This document shows, piece after piece, positions 9,801-15,750 of a stretch of 64,000 nt of DNA. Within the stretch, counting starts at the first letter, position 1, and every line of letters begins with the position of its first letter. The notes beneath the pieces are model-generated. The model was given only the letters and a program-made list of their open reading frames with translations. It was not told where the DNA came from and made no database searches. The stretch is taken from positions 1,178,001-1,242,000 of the forward strand of contig NZ_CP009285.1 in the NCBI RefSeq assembly GCF_000758665.1, written 5' to 3'. A program made the translations under genes and the position numbers. This stretch comes from Paenibacillus borealis (lineage in GTDB: Bacteria > Bacillota > Bacilli > Paenibacillales > Paenibacillaceae).

Positions 9801-9954
9801 TGTGATCACCGCCGGAAGCTATACACTGAAGCTCCAGGGTAGTCTGGGGGACACTCTGGGGAGTCCCCCAAGCAGTACTCCAGAGACTACACCCGGCACC
9901 GAGCCTGCTCCTTCCGCCAGCCCGGACACGGATGCAGACAAGGCTGCTGAATGA
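6844..9954 (+). CDS. GTPase-associated protein 1 (GAP1)-like membrane protein with Gly-rich tail
   Basis: The GTG start at 6844 overlaps the GTPase stop. The N-terminus (Q.MYTRERRGVYRATEG, then a conserved LHPFC) matches the GAP1-N2 type of module that accompanies double-GTPases. A long helical middle region follows (about 250-700). A single membrane helix lies at about 765-789, then a Gly/Glu/Ala-rich segment with repeated GTEG.GNAGG units (about 820-880), a beta-rich tail and a Pro/Ser/Thr end. So the N-terminal ~760 residues face one side of the membrane and the low-complexity tail the other. This tail is unusual and may be an extracytoplasmic spacer. The function is inferred from family context. 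Confidence 0.87.
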   Translation: MNRFSGSMITQQMYTRERRGVYRATEGFDTVAKSESLDNNFVKKILHPFCLYDAPAELAAQGEKDEELYPAALHLFHTESNETVIGLNRYLAADFTGQRSAFFAHNFVVPPIRSEEIVEGYGEWLHAGFARSYEGEPGGTLPELADIPVEPREGAADPLTVLGSLGFTEQLFKALLQAVMLSVAGKKKIYVALDVPVSELSRRAVELTEVIYASLPHDFRRRLGVITYAKEPQSRKYIHLTFVEKGSLRPGDRSIEKDYIFDLAGARILNADFGESRQTYADLAWKLLGQKGGTLSDFARFADSLLLGESVDRKLSLALYNELAVFYEIEQGNEELYTENKNAVLGGLLHYLKPEGALESRVRLNDMFLERFDREYDLIRKKGIPSPEILEWFKEYFALPGHNYRVKIVDYFINGMLNCQSAGREDALAAAYGIIEGNDELSAAFFKRVLAQPIFRKALLEPYMETRLAAAPKSADILRFVAHWGRFLPEALQQAFVRDTVKEYLLEKLQRDNDPVAAVAAVHESVQKAEKERRKGSGVHPEALSLLQELGTAADRFLLNRISLDELTQEQLLEIAFLRYRDTADWQPPLDAIAKRKANALRAAYRWFGEEKPDEEIFAGLSPRELDDVQLLGGRWLKESRSIEPFERLPLAFYHSSEREGGPLDYDALLDLVARKAGGDKDTVYRFLAWSQHNRLFTISSKKLWPNYRRAVLKYFLKNDREAFKNRDFRKSYSSAATPAMQNVYNEARSQLASPLARWVSRSRFQILISGTVLGVVLIVAIIAISLLRPDADTAAPQPTVSPIRGDIHNADGQEQAPVSVRLAGGVAGAGTGSGTEGGETDGAGNAGGTEGTGNAGGGESGGTEGNGNAGGAEGEGDASSAEAGVKLVFSFAAAAECSDFKPAEIIVMSGNNVADTYKVAATVSSCQAAGVDGGTGEAGAGNDGGASGDAAEASPAAGASGAGTPARVYEVTVELEPGAKLAVGDVITAGSYTLKLQGSLGDTLGSPPSSTPETTPGTEPAPSASPDTDADKAAE

Positions 9955-10098
9955 AGGCGGCGGATTAGGATCTGGCCTGAAATAACGATGCCCTGAATTA
10001 AGGACGGTAACGAGGAGGTCCTGAATCCGGGAAAGCCGGATGCGAAGATAGCTCTGGCATTCTTCAATTGTGCGGTGGCTAAGGCGGCAGAGAGGTCA

Positions 10099-10277
10099 TT
10101 GTACTTTGTACACTCAAATCAGGAATAGAGGGCCCTATTTCGCATTCTATTGTATTTGGTACATTAGATTTCCGGATTTCAGAGCCTATAAGGGTCCCTT
10201 CGGAAATCAATTGTATTAAATACAGCAGAATGGATTATCACCCCCCTTTTATTCCCATTCTGTTGTACATAGTACAA
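10099..10277. repeat. Four-palindrome intergenic array C (TTGTAYNNNRTACAA family)
   Basis: Palindromes TTGTACTTTGTACAC (10099), TTGTATTTGGTACAT (10150), TTGTATTAAATACAG (10211) and TTGTACATAGTACAA (10263) are spaced 51, 61 and 52 bp. The last is a perfect dyad apart from its centre. The middle spacer itself carries GATTTCCG...CGGAAATC, and the last spacer GAATGG...CCATTC, so further pairing is possible. The array follows the GAP1-like gene and precedes its terminator. Confidence 0.88.
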
Positions 10278-10326
10278 TCAACCGGCTGCTGACGCTCGCC
10301 GGAAGCAGAAGAAGCATTATATGAGG

Positions 10327-10382
10327 TCCTGAACAGCACGATATGCCGGGAGAATGCGGCGGGTGTTGCTCAGGATTTTTTT
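10327..10382 (+). terminator. Rho-independent terminator after the GTPase cluster
   Basis: TCCTGAACAGCAC at 10327 pairs, with one mismatch and one G-U, with GTGTTGCTCAGGA ending at 10375, followed by seven T. It would close the transcript of the GTPase/GAP1 genes downstream of array C. Confidence 0.75.
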
Positions 10383-10428
10383 GCATGCTGAAGGGGCAGG
10401 GCTGCATACAATTGAAACAGCTTGTCTA

Positions 10429-10457
10429 TAGACATACAGGGGAATAGTAGATATGAT
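10429..10457 (+). promoter_or_regulatory. Sigma-A-like promoter of the cobalamin locus
   Basis: TAGACA at 10429-10434 and TATGAT at 10452-10457 are separated by 17 bp, and each matches consensus at five of six positions. It lies about 40 bp before the riboswitch. Confidence 0.6.
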
Positions 10458-10493
10458 TGTTTGTGAATATTAAAATTTAATAAGCTTTGGAAA

Positions 10494-10702
10494 AAGGTGC
10501 GGATTTCCGTAGAAACAGGCACTGTCTTGCAATAGACGGGCACGCTGGTTCTTCGTCTGTAATCTGCTTAAAAGGGAAGGCCGGTGTAAGTCCGGCGCGG
10601 TCCCGCCACTGTAAATGCGGAGCGACTCCCGGGAAGCCACTGTCTGTTGATTGGACGGGAAGGCGGGGGAAGTGATGAAGCGTAAGCCAGGAGACCTGCC
10701 TT
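10494..10702 (+). promoter_or_regulatory. Cobalamin (adenosylcobalamin-class) riboswitch
   Basis: The leader contains the conserved core of cobalamin riboswitches: AAGGGAAG, then GGTGTAAGTCCGGCGCGG, CCCGCCACTGTAA (the B12-box region) and GCCAGGAGACCTGCC at the 3' end of the aptamer. Outer stem strands begin near 10494; the 5' limit is approximate. The element lies upstream of the transcobalamin-like gene at 10918 and predicts repression when cobalamin is plentiful. Confidence 0.93.
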
Positions 10703-10818
10703 TTTCGTTGTTGTTTCTATTCTTCGGGGGTGAGAATGCGGAAGCAGGTGCAAATAAAAGCAGATGGCTGTGCAGAGGAAAGCCTCGCATCAGCCGCATG
10801 TATTGTAACCTTCCCCGG

Positions 10819-10843
10819 CCGCCCTTTACAGGGCGGTCTTTAT
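10819..10843 (+). terminator. Candidate leader terminator of the cobalamin riboswitch
   Basis: CCGCCCT at 10819 and AGGGCGG ending at 10836 form a 7-bp stem with a 4-nt loop, followed by TCTTTATG. The U-run is weak but the position between aptamer and coding start fits an expression platform. Confidence 0.6.
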
Positions 10844-10917
10844 GTTGCCGCCGCATCCGCGGAGGACGCAGGACTCATCTAATCTATTCCATTCTATTCA
10901 AAGAAAGAGGTCAAGCA

Positions 10918-13068
10918 ATGAAGAACAATCTATCATCCAAGTTTATCCGGCTGGGTCTGATCGTAATCATGATGTTCGCGGTGCTGGGAGCGGCTGTAGC
11001 TCCGGCGGGACAGGCTTTTGCCCAGAGTGATACGGCAGCTGCCCAGTTGAGCACGAATGCCGCAGCTGTTAGTGTAGCTGATGCAGTCTATGCTACTGCG
11101 GAGTTTGTGCTGAAGAACGGGGTACAGTCCGACTGGCAGGCTATCGGCCTTGCCCAGGCGGGCTACAAGGTTCCGGATAGTTATTTAAAGGCGCTTGAGA
11201 GTAAAGTAGCCGAAGCCAAGGGGGGGTTCGCCAGAGCTACGGACTATGCGCGGATTACGCTTGCGGTTAGGGCGCTTGGCGGGAATCCGGCTGATGTTGC
11301 CGGCTACAACCTGATTGAGAAGCTCTATAATAACGATAAAATCACCGGCCAGACGCTGAACAATGCTGCCTACGTACTACTGGCGCTCGATTCCGGAACT
11401 TATACTATGCCTGACAATGCCAAATGGACACCGGCTAAACTGCTGGCTGAGATTCTGGCCAAGCAGAACACGGACGGCGGCTTCACCCTGACTACGGGTG
11501 CAAGTGATCCGGACATGACGGCGATGGTGCTTACAGTGCTGGCAGGACATAAGTATGATCCGGCAGCCAATACCGCCGGACAGCGTGCAGCAGCCTGGCT
11601 GGCGACCGCACAGGATAAGAACGGCGGCTATGGCGACAGCAGTGAAAGTGTCGCTCAAGCTATTATTGGTCTGTCTTCCTTTGGCATTGACCCGGCGGGA
11701 GCAGAGTATACTGTAGGCAATGTGAACCTTGTCAGCAAACTTCTGAGCTTCAGTGCAGCGGGTGGCGGGTTCGCTCATACGGCAGGCGGAAGCTACAATC
11801 AGCTCTCCACAGAGCAGGCGCTGGAAGCACTGGCAGCTTACAATCTGTTCAGCGCAGGCGGCAGGCTCTATGATCTCAGCAGTGTGCCTGTGAAGAATCC
11901 TCAGGTGAATGTGTCCGTTGCCATTGAAGGCCCTAACGGAACCCTGGCAGAAGGCACTGTGTATGCTGGCAATGTACTTCATGCGCTGGAGAAGACAGCA
12001 GCGGCGAAGAAGGTGGCCCTGGTCAATGAAGCGGGCAATTACGTGACGGGAATCGGCGGCGTGACTGCGGGTGCTTTTGGCGGCTATGACGGATGGATGT
12101 ATGTTGTAGCGCGCGGTGGAGCGTGGATTTATCCAAGTGTGGGCATGGGCGATTTCCTTCTTGCAGAGAATGACCGTGTACTCGTCTATTATGGCGGGGA
12201 TAACACACAGGTGGTAGAGTCTGTGACGGTCTCCCCTGCACAGCCGCAGCCTGGACAAGATATTACTGTAAAAGTGACGCAAAAGCAGTGGGTGTGGAAT
12301 GAAGCGACCTTTACTTCCGACCCGGTATCCTCACCGGCTTCAGGGGTGCAAGTAGCTATCGGCGGTAAAACTGCTGTTACGGATGCTGCGGGTTCGGCTG
12401 TTATTGCCGGAGGCCTGACAGCGAATAAATATACGATTACAATTACCGGATATCTTAAAGACAGCACACCTGCAGTAGTCCGCTATTCGCAGCCGCTGAC
12501 CGTGGCTTCTGCTGCGGCTGACCGTGCTGCTTTTACCGATGCGAAGTTAATTTCACCTTGGGCGCTGGAATCCGTATATACGGCCTATGACCGCAAGCTG
12601 ATGAGCGGCGTCAGTGAGAGCAGCCTCGTGTTTGCACCGAAGCAGAATATTACCCGTGCTGAATTTGCGGCGCTGCTGCTGAGATTGACCGGCAACGAGC
12701 CGTCTGCGGCATCGTCAGCCCAGAGTTTCAGTGATGTTAAGGCTAATGCGTGGTATTATGGAGCAGTGAATAAAGCGAAGGAACTGGGTATTGTCAGCGG
12801 AGTAACAGGCACAGCCTTCAAACCGGACGGCCTGGTTACCCGCCAGGATATGGCTGTAATGATCTTGAGAGCCCTGAAGCTGGATGAAGCTTCGGCAGCG
12901 GCCGGCACCGGGAAATTCACCGACGAAGACCAGATCAGCAGCTACGCATTAACAGCGGTGCGCACAGTAACCGGACTTGGGATTATGAGCGGTACCGGCA
13001 GCGAATTCGCTCCTTCCGCAGCTGTAACCAGAGAAATGGCCGCTGCGGTGGCTGTTAGGCTGCCTTAG
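10918..13068 (+). CDS. Transcobalamin-like surface protein: alpha/alpha toroid, DUF4430 and three SLH domains
   Basis: The ATG at 10918 follows AAAGAGG and begins a clear signal peptide (about 1-35, ending AQAFA); the frame is open further upstream but that part overlaps the riboswitch and is not coding. Residues about 47-320 contain prenyltransferase/squalene-cyclase-like helical repeats (NGGYGD, DGGF, GGGFAH turns). Residues 326-430 form a DUF4430-type beta domain with the GYDGWMYVV motif. An Ig-like segment follows, then three SLH repeats (539-716) for cell-wall anchoring. Toroid plus DUF4430 is the two-domain layout of eukaryotic intrinsic factor and transcobalamin, and the cobalamin riboswitch supports a role in capturing corrinoids. 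Binding itself is inferred. Confidence 0.9.
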   Translation: MKNNLSSKFIRLGLIVIMMFAVLGAAVAPAGQAFAQSDTAAAQLSTNAAAVSVADAVYATAEFVLKNGVQSDWQAIGLAQAGYKVPDSYLKALESKVAEAKGGFARATDYARITLAVRALGGNPADVAGYNLIEKLYNNDKITGQTLNNAAYVLLALDSGTYTMPDNAKWTPAKLLAEILAKQNTDGGFTLTTGASDPDMTAMVLTVLAGHKYDPAANTAGQRAAAWLATAQDKNGGYGDSSESVAQAIIGLSSFGIDPAGAEYTVGNVNLVSKLLSFSAAGGGFAHTAGGSYNQLSTEQALEALAAYNLFSAGGRLYDLSSVPVKNPQVNVSVAIEGPNGTLAEGTVYAGNVLHALEKTAAAKKVALVNEAGNYVTGIGGVTAGAFGGYDGWMYVVARGGAWIYPSVGMGDFLLAENDRVLVYYGGDNTQVVESVTVSPAQPQPGQDITVKVTQKQWVWNEATFTSDPVSSPASGVQVAIGGKTAVTDAAGSAVIAGGLTANKYTITITGYLKDSTPAVVRYSQPLTVASAAADRAAFTDAKLISPWALESVYTAYDRKLMSGVSESSLVFAPKQNITRAEFAALLLRLTGNEPSAASSAQSFSDVKANAWYYGAVNKAKELGIVSGVTGTAFKPDGLVTRQDMAVMILRALKLDEASAAAGTGKFTDEDQISSYALTAVRTVTGLGIMSGTGSEFAPSAAVTREMAAAVAVRLP

Positions 13069-13108
13069 GCAAAGAGGATGGGCGAAGCGGATTGCTTTTT
13101 ATAAATCC

Positions 13109-13277
13109 TGCACATAGTACAACATTTTCACCAGGATATCGGCTATATTTGAAAATTGTTGTACAAAAGGCAGCATTCCTCCTCCAACAAGCGGTGTAGC
13201 GGGATAATTCTTGTATTTCATACAACAATCTATCCGAATACCTAAGTATCTAGGAAGCTAAGTTGTATTCTCTGCAA
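13109..13277. repeat. Four-palindrome intergenic array D (TTGTAYNNNRTACAA family)
   Basis: Motifs lie at 13109 (TGCACATAGTACAA), 13159 (TTGTACAAAAGGCAG), 13211 (TTGTATTTCATACAA) and 13263 (TTGTATTCTCTGCAA), with steps of 50, 52 and 52 bp. The better half-site (TACAACA) alternates in direction: forward, reverse, forward, reverse. It follows the transcobalamin-like gene. Confidence 0.82.
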
Positions 13278-13330
13278 GATTTTGCATCGAGCAGCCTAAG
13301 CGAACGTGCGGGAGGCGGCGGGCGGGATAT

Positions 13331-13517
13331 ATAAGTGGAAAAATGCCACCTAATTCCCGGTAAATCTCTCGGTATGGCGACGTAGTTGGAAAAACAACAC
13401 TTAATCTCGCTTGAATTAACGAATGACCCGGGTATGGGCAGAATTAAGTGTCATTAATCCAACTAAGATCGGCAGTGAAGTCTGTATAGGCTAAATAAGT
13501 GTTAAAAATCCAATTGC
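13331..13517. repeat. Second four-motif array, unrelated 25-bp motif (TAGTTGGAAAAAYRACACTTAA family)
   Basis: Two forward copies at 13331-13355 (ATAAGTGGAAAAATGCCACC...) and 13382-13406 (GTAGTTGGAAAAACAACACT...) are followed by two reverse-complement copies at 13441-13467 (read on the minus strand as TTAGTTGGATTAATGACACT) and 13493-13517. The starts are about 51, 60 and 51 bp apart, nearly the same spacing as the TTGTA arrays though the motif is different. The forward-forward-reverse-reverse order makes the whole unit a large inverted repeat, able in principle to fold as nested stems. It lies directly after array D. Confidence 0.75.
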
Positions 13518-13592
13518 TGTTCCGGTGGAGGGATATTTTGCGGAGTTTCGCCCGGGAAGGCATGCTTTCCCGGATTGAGGCGATGATTTAAA

Positions 13593-13894
13593 ATGCTTAT
13601 TAAAGCGAATAAGGCAAATGAAGCTATTGTTAGTGGAGCTAGAGCTAATGAAGCTGATGAAGCTATTGCTAGTGGAGTTAGGGCTAATGATGCAAATGAG
13701 CTAGTGCTAATGGGGCCAGAGCTAATGCTATTAATAAAGCTAGTGTTAATGAAACTGATAGTGATGCCAGCCAGTGCTTACGCTGCTGGCTGCTGATGGA
13801 GAAGCTCCTGCGGGTTGCGGAATTGGATGCTCGGCAGCCAAGAGGGGCTGGGGGCTGTGTTTGGCTCAGGATTAGTTTGTATATGTCATACTAA
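13593..13894 (+). pseudogene. Frameshifted Ala/Asn-rich repeat ORF or minisatellite
   Basis: From ATG 13593 the frame reads KANEAIVSGARANEAD then EAIASGVRANDAN, two copies of a 13-residue (39-bp) unit. After about 13694 the recognisable pattern (SANGARANAINKASVNE) continues only in another frame, which stays open to the stop at 13892-13894. One frameshift would therefore join both halves into one repeat protein of about 100 residues. There is no convincing ribosome site. It could be a decayed gene, a non-coding minisatellite or a sequencing indel. Confidence 0.35.
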
Positions 13895-13916
13895 GAGATC
13901 ATAAGGTGTATGGATG

Positions 13917-13957
13917 GAACGGGGAACAGGCTGACTGCCCCCGTTCTTTTCCCTTTT
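13917..13957 (+). terminator. Intrinsic terminator or attenuator ahead of the DUF4430 lipoprotein gene
   Basis: GAACGGGG at 13917-13924 pairs with CCCCGTTC at 13939-13946, followed by TTTTCCCTTTT. It sits only 20 bp before the lipoprotein start at 13976 and overlaps its ribosome-site region, so it may act as an attenuator in the leader rather than just end upstream transcription. Confidence 0.65.
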
Positions 13958-13975
13958 GTGGAGGTGCTTAAGGTA

Positions 13976-14809
13976 ATGTTCAGTCTATTGAAACCAGTAA
14001 GGGCAAGGCTGTATCCGCTGCTCCTGCTTCTGAGTGTACTGCTGCTGGCCGGCTGCTCCCAGGCGCAGCCGGATTCCGCAGGCGGCGGGCTTGTGCCGCC
14101 CGCCGGTTCCCAGGCCGCGCAGACGCCGCGGCCTGAGGGCACTGCCATACCCTCCGCCACGGCGGACGGCATGGCAGCTTCAGCGCCGGCTGCAACCGCG
14201 CCGGCGCCCGGCCACACCGGCGCCGCCGAGCAAGCTCCGGCGGCTACGGGCAGCGCCGCCGAGCAAGCCCCGGCGGCCACGGGCAGCGCCGCCGAGCAAG
14301 CCTCGGCGGCTACGGGCAGTCCCGCCGTGAAAGCCCCGGCGGCTACCGGCAAGCCCGCCGAGCAAACCCCGGCGGCCACCGGCAAGCCCGCCGCCGCCAC
14401 GAAGCAGCCGGCTGCAGCAGCATCATCCGCCGCTCCGCGTCCGGCGGCCACCGCGGCACCGGTGAATACGGTGACTCTCTCCATCACAGGAGATAAGGAG
14501 CATGGTGTTATTCTGTCAACGGCCGCCTATGAAATAGAGAAGAATGAGACTGCGCTGGAGCTGCTGAAGCGGATTACCCGCAAGCACAAGATTCAGATGG
14601 AGTATCAGGGCAGCAAAACCTTTGCCTATGTGGAAGGTATAGATAATCTGTACGAATATGATCATGGGGCGGAGAGCGGCTGGATGTACAAGGTGAACGG
14701 TGAATTTCCGTCCAAGGCTTCCGGCAGCTGGATTGTGAATCCCGGCGATACGATTGAGTGGCTGTATACGCTTGATCTTGGTAAGGATATCGGAGCTGCG
14801 GCACCATGA
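13976..14809 (+). CDS. DUF4430 (transcobalamin beta-domain-like) lipoprotein
   Basis: I choose ATG 13976 (GGAGGTG 9 bp upstream) over the in-frame ATG at 13910, because it starts a normal lipoprotein signal: a hydrophobic stretch ending in the lipobox LLAGC. A long Ala/Pro/Thr-rich spacer follows, built largely from 11-residue units such as AAEQAPAATGS. The C-terminal ~110 residues form a DUF4430 domain with the characteristic ESGWMYKVNG and a later NPGDTIEWLY strand. A lipid-anchored DUF4430 domain on a long spacer could pass cobalamin from the S-layer protein to the ECF transporter encoded just downstream (the next gene overlaps by 4 bp). That role is inferred from context. Confidence 0.88.
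   Translation: MFSLLKPVRARLYPLLLLLSVLLLAGCSQAQPDSAGGGLVPPAGSQAAQTPRPEGTAIPSATADGMAASAPAATAPAPGHTGAAEQAPAATGSAAEQAPAATGSAAEQASAATGSPAVKAPAATGKPAEQTPAATGKPAAATKQPAAAASSAAPRPAATAAPVNTVTLSITGDKEHGVILSTAAYEIEKNETALELLKRITRKHKIQMEYQGSKTFAYVEGIDNLYEYDHGAESGWMYKVNGEFPSKASGSWIVNPGDTIEWLYTLDLGKDIGAAAP
14217..14400 (+). repeat. 33-bp coding repeats in the lipoprotein spacer
   Basis: Consecutive 33-bp units encode AAEQAPAATGS, AAEQAPAATGS, AAEQASAATGS, PAVKAPAATGK and PAEQTPAATGK, ending in a degenerate unit. The region is very GC-rich. Copy number is likely to vary between strains. Confidence 0.85.
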
Positions 14810-15750
14810 ACAGCGGCTTCCGGTCCATGCATCCTGCGGTAGCCCTGCTGTATTATGCCGGACTGCTGCTGTTCGCCCTGCTGGGGCTTCATCCGTTGTT
14901 CCTGGTTACGGAGATAGCAGGCCTGCTGGCGTTGCTGCTGCTGCAAGGCCAGGGGAGGCTGCTGCTGCGCGGTCTGCCTTTTATGCTGCTGATGGCGGGC
15001 TCTGTCGCGGTGCTGAATCCGCTGTTCTCGCACAGGGGGGCACATATTCTCTTCTATTGGCTGGACCAGCCGATTACACTGGAGGCTGTGCTGTACGGGC
15101 TTATAATGATGACTGTACTGCTGACAATCTTCATCTGGTTCATTTCATACAATTACACGGTAACGACGGATAAATTCATGTATCTGTTCGCTGCGGCTGC
15201 ACCCAGAACGGCACTGCTGACGCTGATGGCTATTAGGTTCGTTCCTTTGTTTCAGCGCCGGCTGCGCCAGATTACCCTGATTCAGCGCCTGCGCGGGGTG
15301 GATGTCCGCACGGGAAGCCTGCGCAAGCGGATGAAAGACGGCATGACCCTGCTGAAGGTGCTGCTCACCTGGTCGCTGGAGGAAGCGCTGCAGACCGGAG
15401 ATTCGATGACGGCCCGCGGCTACGGCGTAGCCAAACGCAGCACATACAGCATATACAAGCCGGATCGGCTGGATAAGCTGATTCTGCTGGTACTTACGGC
15501 CAGCGGTATGATTGCCCTGCTGTACTGGCTGCAGGGATACGGCACACTGGAGATTTATCCCCGCATGAAGAGAATGGATTTCGGCTGGCCGGATGCTGTG
15601 ATGTACGGCAGCTTCAGCCTGTTCGTACTGATCCCTGCGGGTCTGGAAGGAAAGGAGAAATGGTTATGGAGATCCTCCAAGCGGAACAAGTATCCTTCCG
15701 CTATCCTGAAGAAGATAGAGACTCGCTCCATGAGCTCTCGTTCACAATAG
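14806..15750 (+). CDS. ecfT: ECF transporter transmembrane T component
   Basis: ATG 14806 overlaps the lipoprotein stop (ATGA). The 314-aa protein has an N-terminal group of membrane helices (about residues 8-120), a long cytoplasmic helical region with two Ala-Arg-Gly-type coupling motifs (RLRGVD near 163 and ARGYG near 203), and C-terminal helices near 225-285. These are the features of EcfT/CbiQ proteins, in which the coupling helices dock to the two ATPase domains. The gene overlaps the ATPase gene by about 85 bp, indicating a tight operon. Because an S component follows immediately, this looks like a dedicated rather than shared ECF module. Confidence 0.9.
   Translation: MNSGFRSMHPAVALLYYAGLLLFALLGLHPLFLVTEIAGLLALLLLQGQGRLLLRGLPFMLLMAGSVAVLNPLFSHRGAHILFYWLDQPITLEAVLYGLIMMTVLLTIFIWFISYNYTVTTDKFMYLFAAAAPRTALLTLMAIRFVPLFQRRLRQITLIQRLRGVDVRTGSLRKRMKDGMTLLKVLLTWSLEEALQTGDSMTARGYGVAKRSTYSIYKPDRLDKLILLVLTASGMIALLYWLQGYGTLEIYPRMKRMDFGWPDAVMYGSFSLFVLIPAGLEGKEKWLWRSSKRNKYPSAILKKIETRSMSSRSQ

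Noticed and set aside
10651..10917. N-terminal extension of the transcobalamin-like gene
   Set aside because: It overlaps the riboswitch and terminator; the ATG at 10918 has a ribosome site and starts the signal peptide.
11377..12282. 301-aa minus-strand ORF opposite the transcobalamin-like gene
   Set aside because: No ribosome site or family motif; the plus strand has clear domains.
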